Origin: Microbispora catharanthi
Lineage (GTDB): Bacteria; Actinomycetota; Actinomycetes; Streptosporangiales; Streptosporangiaceae
Direction: 5' to 3'
Assembly (NCBI RefSeq): GCF_006334915.2
Contig: NZ_VDMA02000016.1
Span: 1 to 64,000, forward strand
DNA: 64,000 nt
A program made the position numbers and the translations under genes. Every line of letters starts with the position of its first letter. Position 1 is the stretch's first letter. The notes under the pieces were generated by a model. It was given only the letters and a program-made list of their open reading frames with translations, was not told where the DNA came from and did no database searches. Positions 24,630 through 32,406 of this stretch are shown one piece after another.

Positions 24630-25656
24630 CCGAGCGCGAGGCCTCGCGGGGTACGCGAACCTGTCCCGAATGGCCTTCGGCTACGCGTCCTCGCAGATCC
24701 TCTACGCGGCCGTCCGGCTCGGCGTGCCGGATCTGCTGGCGCAGGGGGACGTACCGGTGACGCGGCTCGCCGAGGCGACCGAATCGGACCCGCACGCGCT
24801 GGGCCGGCTGCTGCGCGCGCTGGTGGTGCTGGGCGTGGCGGAGGAGGGGGAGCCCGGGTGGTTCGGGCTGACGGAGCAGGGGCAGCCGCTGCGCGCCGAC
24901 CACCCGTGGTCGATGCGCTCCAGCCTCCTGCTGCTCGGCGACCCCGACACCTGGCGGGCGTGGGGGGCGCTGACCCACAGCGTCCGGACCGGTGAGGCGG
25001 CGTGGGAGCACGTGCACGGCAGGCCGCTTTTCGACCACCTCGCCCGCCACCCGGAGCTGTCGGCGGTGTTCAACAGGGCGATGCGCGAGGGCACAGAACA
25101 GATCGCGCCCGCGCTCCCCAGGGCGTACGACTTCAACGGCGCCCACACCCTGGTCGACGTCGGCGGCGGGAACGGCTCGCTGCTGGCCGCGGTGCTGGCC
25201 GCGACCCCCGGCATCAAGGGAATCCTGTTCGACACCGCCGAGGGGGTCGCGGGCGCCGCCGAGGAGCTCCGGCTGGCGGGGCTGTCCGACCGGTGCTCCA
25301 TCGAGACCGGCGACTTCTTCGAGGCGGTGCCCGAGGGGGACGTCATGCTGGTGAAGGGCGTCCTGCACGACTGGGACGACCGGCGCTGCATCGCTCTTCT
25401 GCGCAGTTGCCGCAGGTCGATAGCGGCGGACGGCCGCCTGCTCGTGCTGGAGCCGGTCATGCCGTCCGGCCTCGGCACGCCGGAGGCGGCGGGGGCCGTC
25501 ATGAGCGACATCGCCATGCTCGTCTACACCGGCGGCCGGGAACGCGGCATGACCGAGTTCCGGGACCTGTTCGCCGCGGCCGGCTTCGAGCTGGCCGAGG
25601 TCACGCCTCCGCTGGGGGGCTCGGCGATCCGGGCGCTCGTCGCGAAGCCGGCCTGA
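24622..25656 (+). CDS. SAM-dependent O-methyltransferase (COMT type)
   Basis: 344 residues. N-terminal winged-helix dimerisation domain (ASSQILYAAVRLGVPDLLAQGDVPVTRLAEATESDPHALGRLLRALVVLGV) and a C-terminal Rossmann domain with VDVGGGNGSLLAAVL (SAM), ETGDFFEAVPEGDVMLVKGVLHDWDD (catalytic His in the LHDW motif) and EPV. It resembles plant-COMT-like natural-product O-methyltransferases. In this cluster it may methylate a hydroxyl introduced by the P450, or the peptide C-terminus. Confidence 0.92.
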   Translation: MSDRARGLAGYANLSRMAFGYASSQILYAAVRLGVPDLLAQGDVPVTRLAEATESDPHALGRLLRALVVLGVAEEGEPGWFGLTEQGQPLRADHPWSMRSSLLLLGDPDTWRAWGALTHSVRTGEAAWEHVHGRPLFDHLARHPELSAVFNRAMREGTEQIAPALPRAYDFNGAHTLVDVGGGNGSLLAAVLAATPGIKGILFDTAEGVAGAAEELRLAGLSDRCSIETGDFFEAVPEGDVMLVKGVLHDWDDRRCIALLRSCRRSIAADGRLLVLEPVMPSGLGTPEAAGAVMSDIAMLVYTGGRERGMTEFRDLFAAAGFELAEVTPPLGGSAIRALVAKPA

Positions 25657-25702
25657 GCTCGGCCCCCGGATCGCGCTGTGAACCCGTGAGGCGGGCACGG
25701 GG

Positions 25703-25785
25703 CTTTCAGCGGGTGCGGAGCTCAGCGGGTGCAGGCTTTCAGCGGCGGAGTTCAGCGGCGGAGCTCAGCGGGTGCGGACTCAGCT
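25703..25785. repeat. Degenerate ~15-bp tandem repeats between the convergent operons
   Basis: About six copies of a unit like GCTCAGCGGGTGCGGA or TTCAGCGGCGGAG fill the 123-bp gap between the methyltransferase and FAD-oxidoreductase genes and reach the stop codon of the latter. Confidence 0.7.
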
Positions 25786-27237
25786 GGTCGCGGCGGCGAA
25801 CCGCGAGCGCCGCCACGCGGCCAGGACCGGGTACTGCCCGATCGCCTCCTCGCCGGTGAGAAGGGGCTCCGGCCGCCCGGTCAGCACCCGGGCGATCTCC
25901 GACCTGTCCGTCGCGGTGTCGCCGGAGATCAACGTCTGGACGCCGAAGAAGTCGGCGGCGAGCCGCGGGCTGCTCAGCTTCGCCTGGGCCAGGCGGGTGC
26001 GGATCTCGAGTTCGAACGCGTTGGGCTCCCGTCGCGGTGCACCGTCGAGGCCGGCCCGCTCTGTGACCCGCTCCCCGGCCCGCTCTGTGACCCGCTCCCC
26101 GGCCCGCTCTGTCACCCGCTCTCCGTCCTGCTCGATCGCCATCCGCCAGGACCGCTCCGCCTCCGCCGCGAGGGCGGCCTGGAGCCCGGCGAACAGGGAC
26201 GGCCCGAGCCCGTGCCGTGCCAGCTCCTCGCGCAGCCTGAGCGCGCCGAGCGCGGCGACCGACATCCCGTGCGAGTGGACGGGATTCACCGCGACGGCCG
26301 CGTCGCCGACGACGGCGAAACCGGCGGGCAGGCGCGCCCGCTCGAAGAACCGCCTTCTGTTGACGGTGTCGCGGTACGGCCGGACGACGCCGAGGGGGGT
26401 GGCCTCCGCCATGAGGTCCGCCACGATCGGGTGGCGCAGCGAGCGCGCGAAGGCCGTGAAGCCCTGCTCGTCCGTCGGCGGCTCGCCGCCCCGGGTGCCG
26501 GTCAGCGTGACGATCCACCGGCGGTCCTCGACGGGGAACAACGTCGCCCCGCGAGCCGGCTGCCCCTTCGCCGTCCCCGGGTGCAGCATGATCGCCGGGA
26601 TCGCGGCGGCCAGGTCGCCGGGCGCCTGGTAGAGGCGCGTCGCGTAGGCCAGCCCGGTGGCGACCGACACCTCCTCGACTTCCCCGGCACCGATCTGGGC
26701 GAGCCACCGGGGCGACTGCGACCGGCGTCCCGTCGCGTCGACGACGAGGTCCGCACGTACGGTCTCGGGCGGGGCGCCCTGCCGGCTGACCGAGACGCCG
26801 GTGATCCGGGCCTCGTCTCCGGTGAGCCCGAGCGCCCGCGTGTCCTCCCAGACCTCGACGTCGCCGCCGCCGAGCGCCCGCCGCCGCACCACCTGGTCCA
26901 GCAGTCCACGGGTGCAGGAGATCAGGTGGGCGTCGGTGTGGAGACGGTGGAACCAGCCGTCGGCGGAGTAGATGAGGGCGTCGCCGGGCAGGCCCCGCAG
27001 GTGGGCGCCGTTCGCGAGCAGGGCGTCGACCGTTCCGGGCAGCAACGCGTCCAGCGCCCGCGCGCCGCCGGCCACGAGCACGTGACTGTGGTGCGACTGG
27101 GGCAGCCCCCGCCGCGGGCGTGGACCGGACGGGTAGCGGTCGCCTTCGACCAGGACCACCTCGTCCGCGTGCCCGGCGAGCACGGCGGCGGCGAGCACGC
27201 CCGCGAGGCCACCGCCGAGGACGACCGCCCTGCTCAT
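25780..27237 (-). CDS. FAD-dependent oxidoreductase/halogenase-like enzyme of the RiPP cluster
   Basis: 485 residues from ATG 27237. N-terminal FAD fold SRAVVLGGGLAGVLAAAVLAGHADEVVLVEGDRYP, then DLVVDATGRRSQSPRWL and GFAVVGDAAVAVNPVHSHGMSVAALGALRLREEL, the GD motif of group A flavoproteins related to squalene-monooxygenase-like and halogenase-like enzymes. A WxWxIP halogenase motif is not visible. Near residue 380 lies a tandem GERVTERA repeat (three copies) absent from typical relatives. Last gene of the precursor operon. Probable role: oxidation of the peptide. Confidence 0.85.
   Translation of the reverse strand: MSRAVVLGGGLAGVLAAAVLAGHADEVVLVEGDRYPSGPRPRRGLPQSHHSHVLVAGGARALDALLPGTVDALLANGAHLRGLPGDALIYSADGWFHRLHTDAHLISCTRGLLDQVVRRRALGGGDVEVWEDTRALGLTGDEARITGVSVSRQGAPPETVRADLVVDATGRRSQSPRWLAQIGAGEVEEVSVATGLAYATRLYQAPGDLAAAIPAIMLHPGTAKGQPARGATLFPVEDRRWIVTLTGTRGGEPPTDEQGFTAFARSLRHPIVADLMAEATPLGVVRPYRDTVNRRRFFERARLPAGFAVVGDAAVAVNPVHSHGMSVAALGALRLREELARHGLGPSLFAGLQAALAAEAERSWRMAIEQDGERVTERAGERVTERAGERVTERAGLDGAPRREPNAFELEIRTRLAQAKLSSPRLAADFFGVQTLISGDTATDRSEIARVLTGRPEPLLTGEEAIGQYPVLAAWRRSRFAAATS
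26051..26122 (-). repeat. Three 24-bp in-frame repeats inside the FAD oxidoreductase gene
   Basis: The 24-bp unit starting CCGGCCCGCTCTGTGACCCG occurs three times with one or two changes and encodes three copies of GERVTERA. It is in frame and likely forms a charged helical insert between the FAD core and the C-terminal region. Confidence 0.85.
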
Positions 27238-27304
27238 CGGGCCAGGCCAGGCGGACGCGCGACCGGCGGACACGGCGCCGGCGGATGCGCGGCCGGCGGA
27301 CGCG

Positions 27305-27616
27305 TCACGACAGCGACTCTTCCTTGACCGCGGGCTCCTCGGCCGGGATCTCCTCGATGAGGCCCTGCTCGATCATCGCGCCGAGGAACTCCTCGACGTC
27401 GGCCACGATGCGCCTGCTCATCGCGGAGTTGCTGCCGGCGAACTCGCGGGACAGCTTGAACATGACCGGCTCCCGTTCGCCGTCGCTCGCAACCAGCCTC
27501 CATATCCGGGAGCCGGTGTCGTTCAGGCTGTGGAAGTCGCCCGTCTCGGTGTTGTAGAGCGAGACGCCCTCCCCGGTCTCCTGCCAGATCACGGCCTCAC
27601 TGATCCGCAGTGACAC
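27305..27616 (-). CDS. PqqD-like RiPP recognition element protein
   Basis: 103 residues from a GTG at 27616 with GAGGAGG upstream. The sequence SLRISEAVIWQETGEGVSLYNTETGDFHSLNDTGSRIWRLV and DVEEFLGAMIEQGLIEE matches the PqqD winged-helix fold that binds RiPP leader peptides and presents them to a radical SAM enzyme. It follows the radical SAM gene by 11 bp. It probably binds the helical leader (residues 1-50) of the 91-aa precursor. Confidence 0.85.
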   Translation of the reverse strand: MSLRISEAVIWQETGEGVSLYNTETGDFHSLNDTGSRIWRLVASDGEREPVMFKLSREFAGSNSAMSRRIVADVEEFLGAMIEQGLIEEIPAEEPAVKEESLS

Positions 27617-27627
27617 ATCGACCTCCT

Positions 27628-29100
27628 CTATACCGGCGTGATGGGAAGCAACTCGCCGACCCTGACGGTGCCGCGCGAGGGGAGAACATAGGTCTTCCAG
27701 TCGTCGAAGACGGGATGGACGTCGCCGTTGACGACCAGGCGGGGTGTCGTCATCTCGCGCTCGTCGGCGGCGAGCTCCGAGCGGCTGACACCGGCCTCCA
27801 TCCACAGCTGCGTGGCGACGCCGTGCCGCAGGATCCGGCACTGGTGGCGGCTGTTGCGCCGCAGGTCCCCGGACTCCGCCATGTGCGCGGCCCGGCATCC
27901 GCCGCCGCAGGACGCCTTGATGTAGCACTTCGCGCAGTCGGCGTGGTAGTCGCCGCCGAGCACGGTGCTGGTGCGCATCCCGCGCAGGAGCGGCCCGGCG
28001 AAGATCTCCGACAGCGGCTGCCGCCGTACGTTGCCCGCGTGGTGCGACCGTCCGGTGACGAGCTTGCACGGATACACGTCGCCCAGCGAGTTGATGTAGA
28101 TCTCGTTGCCGCCCATCCCGCAGTTGGCCTTCACCGAGCACGGCGTGATCGGCCGCGGGCCGTCGGGCAACAGCTTGCCTGCGGCCGGAGACGTCCAGGT
28201 GATCTGCTGGATCCGCATGTGGTCTTCCCAGCCGAAGTCGTACTCGTCGGTCTCGCCCCGGCCCAGGTCGTTGTGGTACATCAGCCGGATGCTGTGGACC
28301 TCGAGCCCCTCGGCGAACCTCGCGAAGTCCTCCAGCTCGTCCACGTTGTCGGAGGTGACGATGTGGTTGATCCGCGGCACCACACCGGCGTCGTTGAGCA
28401 GCCGCAGCGCGCGGTAGGTCCGGGCGAAGGAGCCGGCGCCGCGGGTGCGGTCGTGGGTCTCGGCCGTTCCGCCGTCGACGCTCACCGTGACCATGCCGAA
28501 CAGCTCGGCGAAGCGCTTGGCCTGCGCGGGCGTCCTGATCATCGTGGCGTTGGTGACGATGTTCGACGTCAGTCCGCTGTCGTTGGCGTACTCCACGATG
28601 CGGAACAGGTCCTTGCGGAGCATGGGCTCGCCGCCGGTGAAGATCATGGTCTTCGCTCCGATGGCGGCGACCTGGGAGACCAGGCCGAGCGACTCGGCGG
28701 TGGTGAGCTCCCCGGGCAGGCACTTCTCCGAGGAGGCGTAGCAGTACGGGCAGCGGAGGTTGCAGCCGTCGGTGATCGCGTAATACACCTGGCGGAGCGC
28801 CGGCTCCTTGATGCTGAGCTTCGGACGGTTCCCGTTGTAGTAGACGATGCAGTTCAGGATGAGCTTGGCGAGGGTCCGCTCGGTCTCGCCGGTCTCGTCG
28901 GTCTCGCCGAGGGGGGCCGGCTCCCCGCCCGCCCGGGGACGGGCCAGGGCCGCCAGGACGGCGAACTCACGCGCGTCGAGGACGATCCGGCCGCCCACCT
29001 GCGGGTTGAGGACCAGATACTTCCCGTCGTGCACGAAGTAGGTCAGGTCTGCCGGTACGTCGATCAACGAGCGGTTCCGGGCGAGTTTCCCAGGCATCAT
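27628..29100 (-). CDS. Radical SAM/SPASM peptide maturase
   Basis: 490 residues (or 489 from the ATG at 29097, better spaced from AAAGGGG). An N-terminal RRE-like segment (YFVHDGKYLVLNPQVGGRIVLDAREFAVLAAL), then the radical SAM core with CNLRCPYCY (Cys113, 117, 120 for the 4Fe-4S cluster) and FTGGEPMLRKD, and a C-terminal SPASM region with auxiliary-cluster cysteines (TPCSVKANC, DVYPCKL, CAKCYIKASCGGGC, HQC). Such enzymes make thioether, C-C or C-N cross-links in peptides. The probable substrate is the CLC/Trp core of the adjacent precursor. Confidence 0.94.
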   Translation of the reverse strand: MMPGKLARNRSLIDVPADLTYFVHDGKYLVLNPQVGGRIVLDAREFAVLAALARPRAGGEPAPLGETDETGETERTLAKLILNCIVYYNGNRPKLSIKEPALRQVYYAITDGCNLRCPYCYASSEKCLPGELTTAESLGLVSQVAAIGAKTMIFTGGEPMLRKDLFRIVEYANDSGLTSNIVTNATMIRTPAQAKRFAELFGMVTVSVDGGTAETHDRTRGAGSFARTYRALRLLNDAGVVPRINHIVTSDNVDELEDFARFAEGLEVHSIRLMYHNDLGRGETDEYDFGWEDHMRIQQITWTSPAAGKLLPDGPRPITPCSVKANCGMGGNEIYINSLGDVYPCKLVTGRSHHAGNVRRQPLSEIFAGPLLRGMRTSTVLGGDYHADCAKCYIKASCGGGCRAAHMAESGDLRRNSRHQCRILRHGVATQLWMEAGVSRSELAADEREMTTPRLVVNGDVHPVFDDWKTYVLPSRGTVRVGELLPITPV

Positions 29101-29183
29101 TCCCCTTTACGCTCAGCCGCAGGTGCGGCCCCAGACTCTGTGGGTGACGCGCGGCCGGAGCCGCACCCGCGAAACCGTCCTGA

Positions 29184-29459
29184 CTAGTCCGCCCCGGACC
29201 CGGAGCCCGACCAGGCTCCGCACAGGCACTTGCCCTCGACCGGCACGGTGTGGGCCTCGACCTCGGGCCGGGACCACTCGCCACCGGCGCCGGCGTGCGC
29301 CAGCACACCGGGCAGCGCGGCGGGGAGCTTGTCCTTGAGCGAGATGAGCAGGGCGACTTCCTCCCGGGTCAAGGTGGCGAACGCCTCCTCGACTTCGGCG
29401 GCCAGCGGGCTGTTCAGGATGCCGGCTTCACGCAGAGCTTCCCTCGGATCGAAGGCCAT
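29184..29459 (-). CDS. RiPP precursor peptide, 91 aa, core CLCGAWSGSGSGAD
   Basis: ATG 29459 follows GAGAGG. Residues 1-50 are an amphipathic acidic leader (DPREALREAGILNSPLAAEVEEAF, then LTREEVALLISLKDKLPAALP), 51-77 a linker, and 78-91 the likely core CLCGAWSGSGSGAD with Cys78, Cys80 and Trp83. No cysteine occurs elsewhere. It is the first gene of the right operon, ahead of radical SAM and PqqD-like genes. I do not recognise a named precursor family. The Lys77/Cys78 cleavage point is a guess. Confidence 0.85.
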   Translation of the reverse strand: MAFDPREALREAGILNSPLAAEVEEAFATLTREEVALLISLKDKLPAALPGVLAHAGAGGEWSRPEVEAHTVPVEGKCLCGAWSGSGSGAD

Positions 29460-29473
29460 GCCTTCACCTCTCT

Positions 29474-29548
29474 GTCTGACGGGAATGCGGTGTATGTCGA
29501 GTATGTGCTGGTGAGAAGTGGGTGAGACAACCCCACAAACGTGGGCTA
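29474..29548 (-). promoter_or_regulatory. Right RiPP operon promoter (twin of 18576-18650)
   Basis: Read on the minus strand, the first 22 bases are identical to the left promoter, including CCCAC-GTTT-GTGGG (29532-29545). A TTGTCT -35-like element and CATACT -10 (29500-29505) follow at the same spacing. Transcription should start near 29493, giving a 34-nt leader before the precursor ATG. Confidence 0.8.
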
Positions 29549-29569
29549 GCCGCGATGGGCGGCGAGGTC

Positions 29570-29690
29570 GTCAGGCCTCGGGGACGCCGTCCCCGAGCAC
29601 CCGGGCCGGCACGGTGGTCCGGATCCTCGGCGCGGCCGCCGTGCCACGCGACGTGCTGGTCGGGCCGCACCAGCACCAGGGCGGCAGCGG
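29570..29690 (-). pseudogene. Remnant of a flavin monooxygenase C-terminus
   Basis: A minus-strand frame reads AAALVLVRPDQHVAWHG, the closing motif of PHBH-type FAD aromatic hydroxylases; one frameshift further on gives ARVLGDGVPEA and a stop, as expected for that family. An in-frame TGA lies just upstream and nothing of the rest of the enzyme remains. A hairpin CTCGGGGAC-GCC-GTCCCCGAG (29577-29597) falls in it. Confidence 0.55.
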
Positions 29691-29758
29691 CGCCTCATGG
29701 GCGGGCGGGGGAAGCCGCACGGTCACTCCCCGGCCTCCCCGGTCGCCGGTCGCCAGGC

Positions 29759-29819
29759 GCCTGCCATTGAGCGGCAGGCCTTCTCACCACGGCGTACCAC
29801 CGGTCTGCCCTCAGCAGAC
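29759..29819 (+). promoter_or_regulatory. Two PopR-type boxes upstream of the clpP pair
   Basis: GCCTGCC-ATTGAGC-GGCAGGC (29759-29779) and GTCTGCCCTCAGCAGAC (29803-29819) are both CTGC/GCAG inverted repeats. The second matches 11 of 14 fixed positions of the recalled Streptomyces PopR motif TTCTGCC-N3-GGCAGAA, which is reported to be tandem. They end 42 bp before the first clpP start. Confidence 0.6.
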
Positions 29820-29860
29820 ATAGCGACAGGTCGCGGGGCTGCGGCGGATACAACTGCGCC

Positions 29861-30469
29861 ATGAGTGTTTCACCGAGCACGAGTTACCGGGATCGGCTGA
29901 ACGAGAAGCTGTTCCAGCAACGGACCCTGTTGCTGACCGGAGAGGTCGACGACGAGATGGCCGAGCGGGCGTGCGCCGAAATGGTGTTGCTGGCCTCGGC
30001 GGATCCCGAACGCGACATCATCCTGTACATCAATTCGCCGGGAGGGTCGGTGCTGGCCGGGCTGGCGATCTACGACACGATGAAGCTGGTGCCGAACGAC
30101 GTGGTCACCGTCGCGCTGGGGATGGCGGCGAGCATGGGGCAGGTGCTGCTGGCGTCCGGCACCCACGGCAAGCGGATCAGCCTCGCGCACAGCCGGATCA
30201 TGATGCACCAGCCGTCGGCGGGCATCGGCGGCACGGCGATCGACATCTCGATCCAGGCCGAGAACCTCAAGTACATGAAGCGGCAGTCCGAGGAGATCCT
30301 CGCCGCGGAGACGGGACGCACGATCGAGGAGATCTCCGCCGACAGCGACCGGGACCGCTGGTTCACCCCGGAGCAGGCCCGCGACTACGGGATGATCGAC
30401 ACGATCGTCGACTCCTTCCACAGCATCGCGCCGTACGCCGTTCCCAACCGGATGGGGTTCTCGTCATGA
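29861..30469 (+). CDS. clpP: ATP-dependent Clp protease proteolytic subunit (ClpP3-like)
   Basis: 202-residue serine protease subunit. Catalytic Ser in [10 protein letters not shown], His in MMHQPSAG and Asp in DRDRW. The oligomer degrades ClpX/ClpC-delivered substrates. The stop overlaps the second clpP start (ATGA). The PopR boxes upstream and the PopR-like gene downstream identify this as the inducible, non-essential clpP3-clpP4-type operon rather than housekeeping clpP1P2. Confidence 0.95.
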   Translation: MSVSPSTSYRDRLNEKLFQQRTLLLTGEVDDEMAERACAEMVLLASADPERDIILYINSPGGSVLAGLAIYDTMKLVPNDVVTVALGMAASMGQVLLASGTHGKRISLAHSRIMMHQPSAGIGGTAIDISIQAENLKYMKRQSEEILAAETGRTIEEISADSDRDRWFTPEQARDYGMIDTIVDSFHSIAPYAVPNRMGFSS

Positions 30470-31056
30470 GCCAGTACACGATCCCGTACGTGGTCGAGAA
30501 GACCCCGGTGGGGGAGCGGTCGTTCGACATCTTCAGCCGGCTGCTCAACGAGCGCATCATCTTCCTCGGAACGGAGATCGACGACGGCGTCGCCAACGTC
30601 GTGATGGCACAGTTGCTGCACCTGGAGGCGGAGAGCCCTGACCAGGAGATCAACCTGTACATCAACTCCCCGGGCGGCTCGTCGACCGCGATGCTCGCCA
30701 TCTACGACACCATGCAGTTCATCCGCGCGAAGGTCGCGACGTACTGCATGGGCCAGGCGGCCTCCGCCGCCGCGGTGCTGTTCGCCGCCGGCGCCCCCGG
30801 ACGGCGGTTCATGCTCGGCCACTCCCGCGTGCTGCTGCACCAGCCGTCCACGCAGGGGCAGGGGACGATCTCCGACCTGACCCTGCAGGCGGCCGAGGTG
30901 ATGCGTGTGCGCGCGCAGACCGAGGAGATCCTCAGCCGTCACACCGGGGTCGACGTCGCCAGGCTGCGCGAGGACACCGACAGGGACCGCGTCTTCAGCG
31001 CTCGCGAGGCCGTCGAGTACGGCCTCGCCGACGAGCTCATCATGACCCGCGAGTAG
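30466..31056 (+). CDS. clpP: ATP-dependent Clp protease proteolytic subunit (ClpP4-like)
   Basis: 196 residues, translationally coupled to the upstream clpP. It keeps His in [11 protein letters not shown] and DRDRVF, but the region equivalent to the catalytic serine reads [11 protein letters not shown]: Ser is present at the second position of ASA as GQAASAAA, the usual variant context of ClpP4-type subunits. The two probably form a mixed tetradecamer. The convergent PopR-like gene starts its stop codon only 3 bp away. Confidence 0.94.
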   Translation: MSQYTIPYVVEKTPVGERSFDIFSRLLNERIIFLGTEIDDGVANVVMAQLLHLEAESPDQEINLYINSPGGSSTAMLAIYDTMQFIRAKVATYCMGQAASAAAVLFAAGAPGRRFMLGHSRVLLHQPSTQGQGTISDLTLQAAEVMRVRAQTEEILSRHTGVDVARLREDTDRDRVFSAREAVEYGLADELIMTRE

Positions 31057-31059
31057 CGC

Positions 31060-31437
31060 TCACGCCGCCAGCAGCTGCACCCGTGGCGTACCGGCCGACC
31101 CAGGCGTCGCGATACGCCGCGACGCCGTGATCCGCCGGACGGCACGGGTGAGCAGGTGCTCGATCGGCAACCCGAGGGCGTCGCACACCGAACGCAGCAT
31201 CTCCGACGACGGCTCCTTGCGGCCGCGCTCGACCTCCGACAGATACTGCTTCGACATGCCCACCGCACGCGCCACGTCGTCGAGCGTGCGGTCCTGGTCC
31301 AGCCGCTCGTCGCGGAGGATCTCCCCGTACACCCTGCGTAGCAACGGGTCCGGGCCGTCGGGAATGGCCGGGCCGCGCTCCTTGCCGGCCCGGCGCGTCC
31401 GGATGTCGATGACCACTGATCGGCCCGAGGCTGCCAT
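31060..31437 (-). CDS. popR: PopR/ClgR-type HTH activator with C-terminal Leu-Ala-Ala
   Basis: 125 residues from ATG 31437. XRE-type HTH: LRRVYGEILRDERLDQDRTLDDVARAVGMSKQYLSEVERGRKEPSSEMLRSVCDALGLPIEHLL. The protein ends in ...RVQLLAA. In Streptomyces lividans, PopR activates clpP3-clpP4 and is degraded by ClpP1P2 through its terminal Ala-Ala, so position, fold and tail all agree. A CTGCCA-N4-TGGCAG palindrome covers its own start codon. Confidence 0.8.
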   Translation of the reverse strand: MAASGRSVVIDIRTRRAGKERGPAIPDGPDPLLRRVYGEILRDERLDQDRTLDDVARAVGMSKQYLSEVERGRKEPSSEMLRSVCDALGLPIEHLLTRAVRRITASRRIATPGSAGTPRVQLLAA

Positions 31438-31446
31438 GTCTGGCAG
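31431..31446. promoter_or_regulatory. CTGCCA-N4-TGGCAG palindrome over the popR start
   Basis: CTGCCATGTCTGGCAG has perfect 6-bp arms and overlaps the ATG of popR. It shares CTGCC/GGCAG with the boxes upstream of clpP, so popR may control itself. Confidence 0.5.
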
Positions 31447-31573
31447 TCTGGCACGCCCCGACCCTGAGCGGACCGCGTGTTCGCGGACAGGTGAGCGGGC
31501 CGACCGGACGGGGGTGGAGAGGGCGCAGGCGAGACCACGAGGGGTCGAGTGCCCCGAGGTGCGGTGACGCACG

Positions 31574-32359
31574 TCAGGGCCCGCCGAGCCCCCGGGTGAT
31601 CGAGCGTGCCGCCGTCCGTACGGCAGGCCCGAGCAGCCGCGGTTCGGCGTGCTCCTCCGGCAGGACCACGGACAACGCCGCCGCGATCCGGCCCCGGCGG
31701 CGAAGACGGGCGCCGCCACGGTGACCAGCGGCTCGGGAGCGTGGCGACGGACCGTGGCCAGCCCCTCCCGCCGCACCTCGGCCGGCGTCCGCCGCAACTC
31801 GGCGGGGGACCGCGCTCCGCTCCGGCTCGTGCACGAGCGGCCGGGCGAGGATCTCCTCCTGGAATCCGGGTTCGGCGAAGGCCGGCAGGACCAGCCCCAC
31901 GCCCGTGGAGTGCAGCGGAAGCCGTCCGCCGACGCGGTAGAGCACCGGCATCGCCTGGTGCGCGGAGAGCCTCTCGACCAGCACCGCATCGTCGCTCTCG
32001 CGTACGGCGAGCAGCACGTGCTGGCGGGTGACCTCGGCGAGGTCGCCCATGTAGGGCATCGCCACCTGCCGAAGCCCTTGGCCTCGCGGCGCGAGCGAGG
32101 CCACCTCCCACAGGCGCAGTCCGATCGAGAAGCGGCCGTCGTCTCCCCGTTCGAGCGCGCCCCACGCGGTCAGCCGTGAGGCCAGGCGCAGCGCCGAACT
32201 CGCCGGAATCCCGCTGCGCCTGCTCAGCTCGGCGAGCGTCAGATGGCAGTGCCGGGTGTCGAAGGCGGCCAGGAGCGACAGCGCCCGATCGACCACCGGA
32301 TCGCCGTGCGGCGGCCGGCTGCCCCTGACCCGGTGCGCGGGCGCCCCCGGGCCGTTCAT
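31574..32359 (-). pseudogene. IclR-family regulator disrupted by two compensating frameshifts
   Basis: The N-terminal HTH (DRALSLLAAFDTRHCHLTLAELSRRSGIPASSALRLASRLTAWGALER) and first ligand-domain half are intact from ATG 32359. Near 31815 the conserved reading moves to another frame (ELRRTPAEVRREGLATVRRHAPEPLVTVAAPVFAAG) and near 31695 it returns to the first (RIAAALSVVLPEEHAEPRLLGPAVRTAARS). Either two compensating indels changed about 40 residues, or these are sequencing errors in GC-rich DNA. No obvious target gene. Confidence 0.7.
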
Positions 32360-32406
32360 GGGGAAGTCTCCGCGCTCGTCTTGCCTGCTGGCACTGGATC
32401 CCGGCG

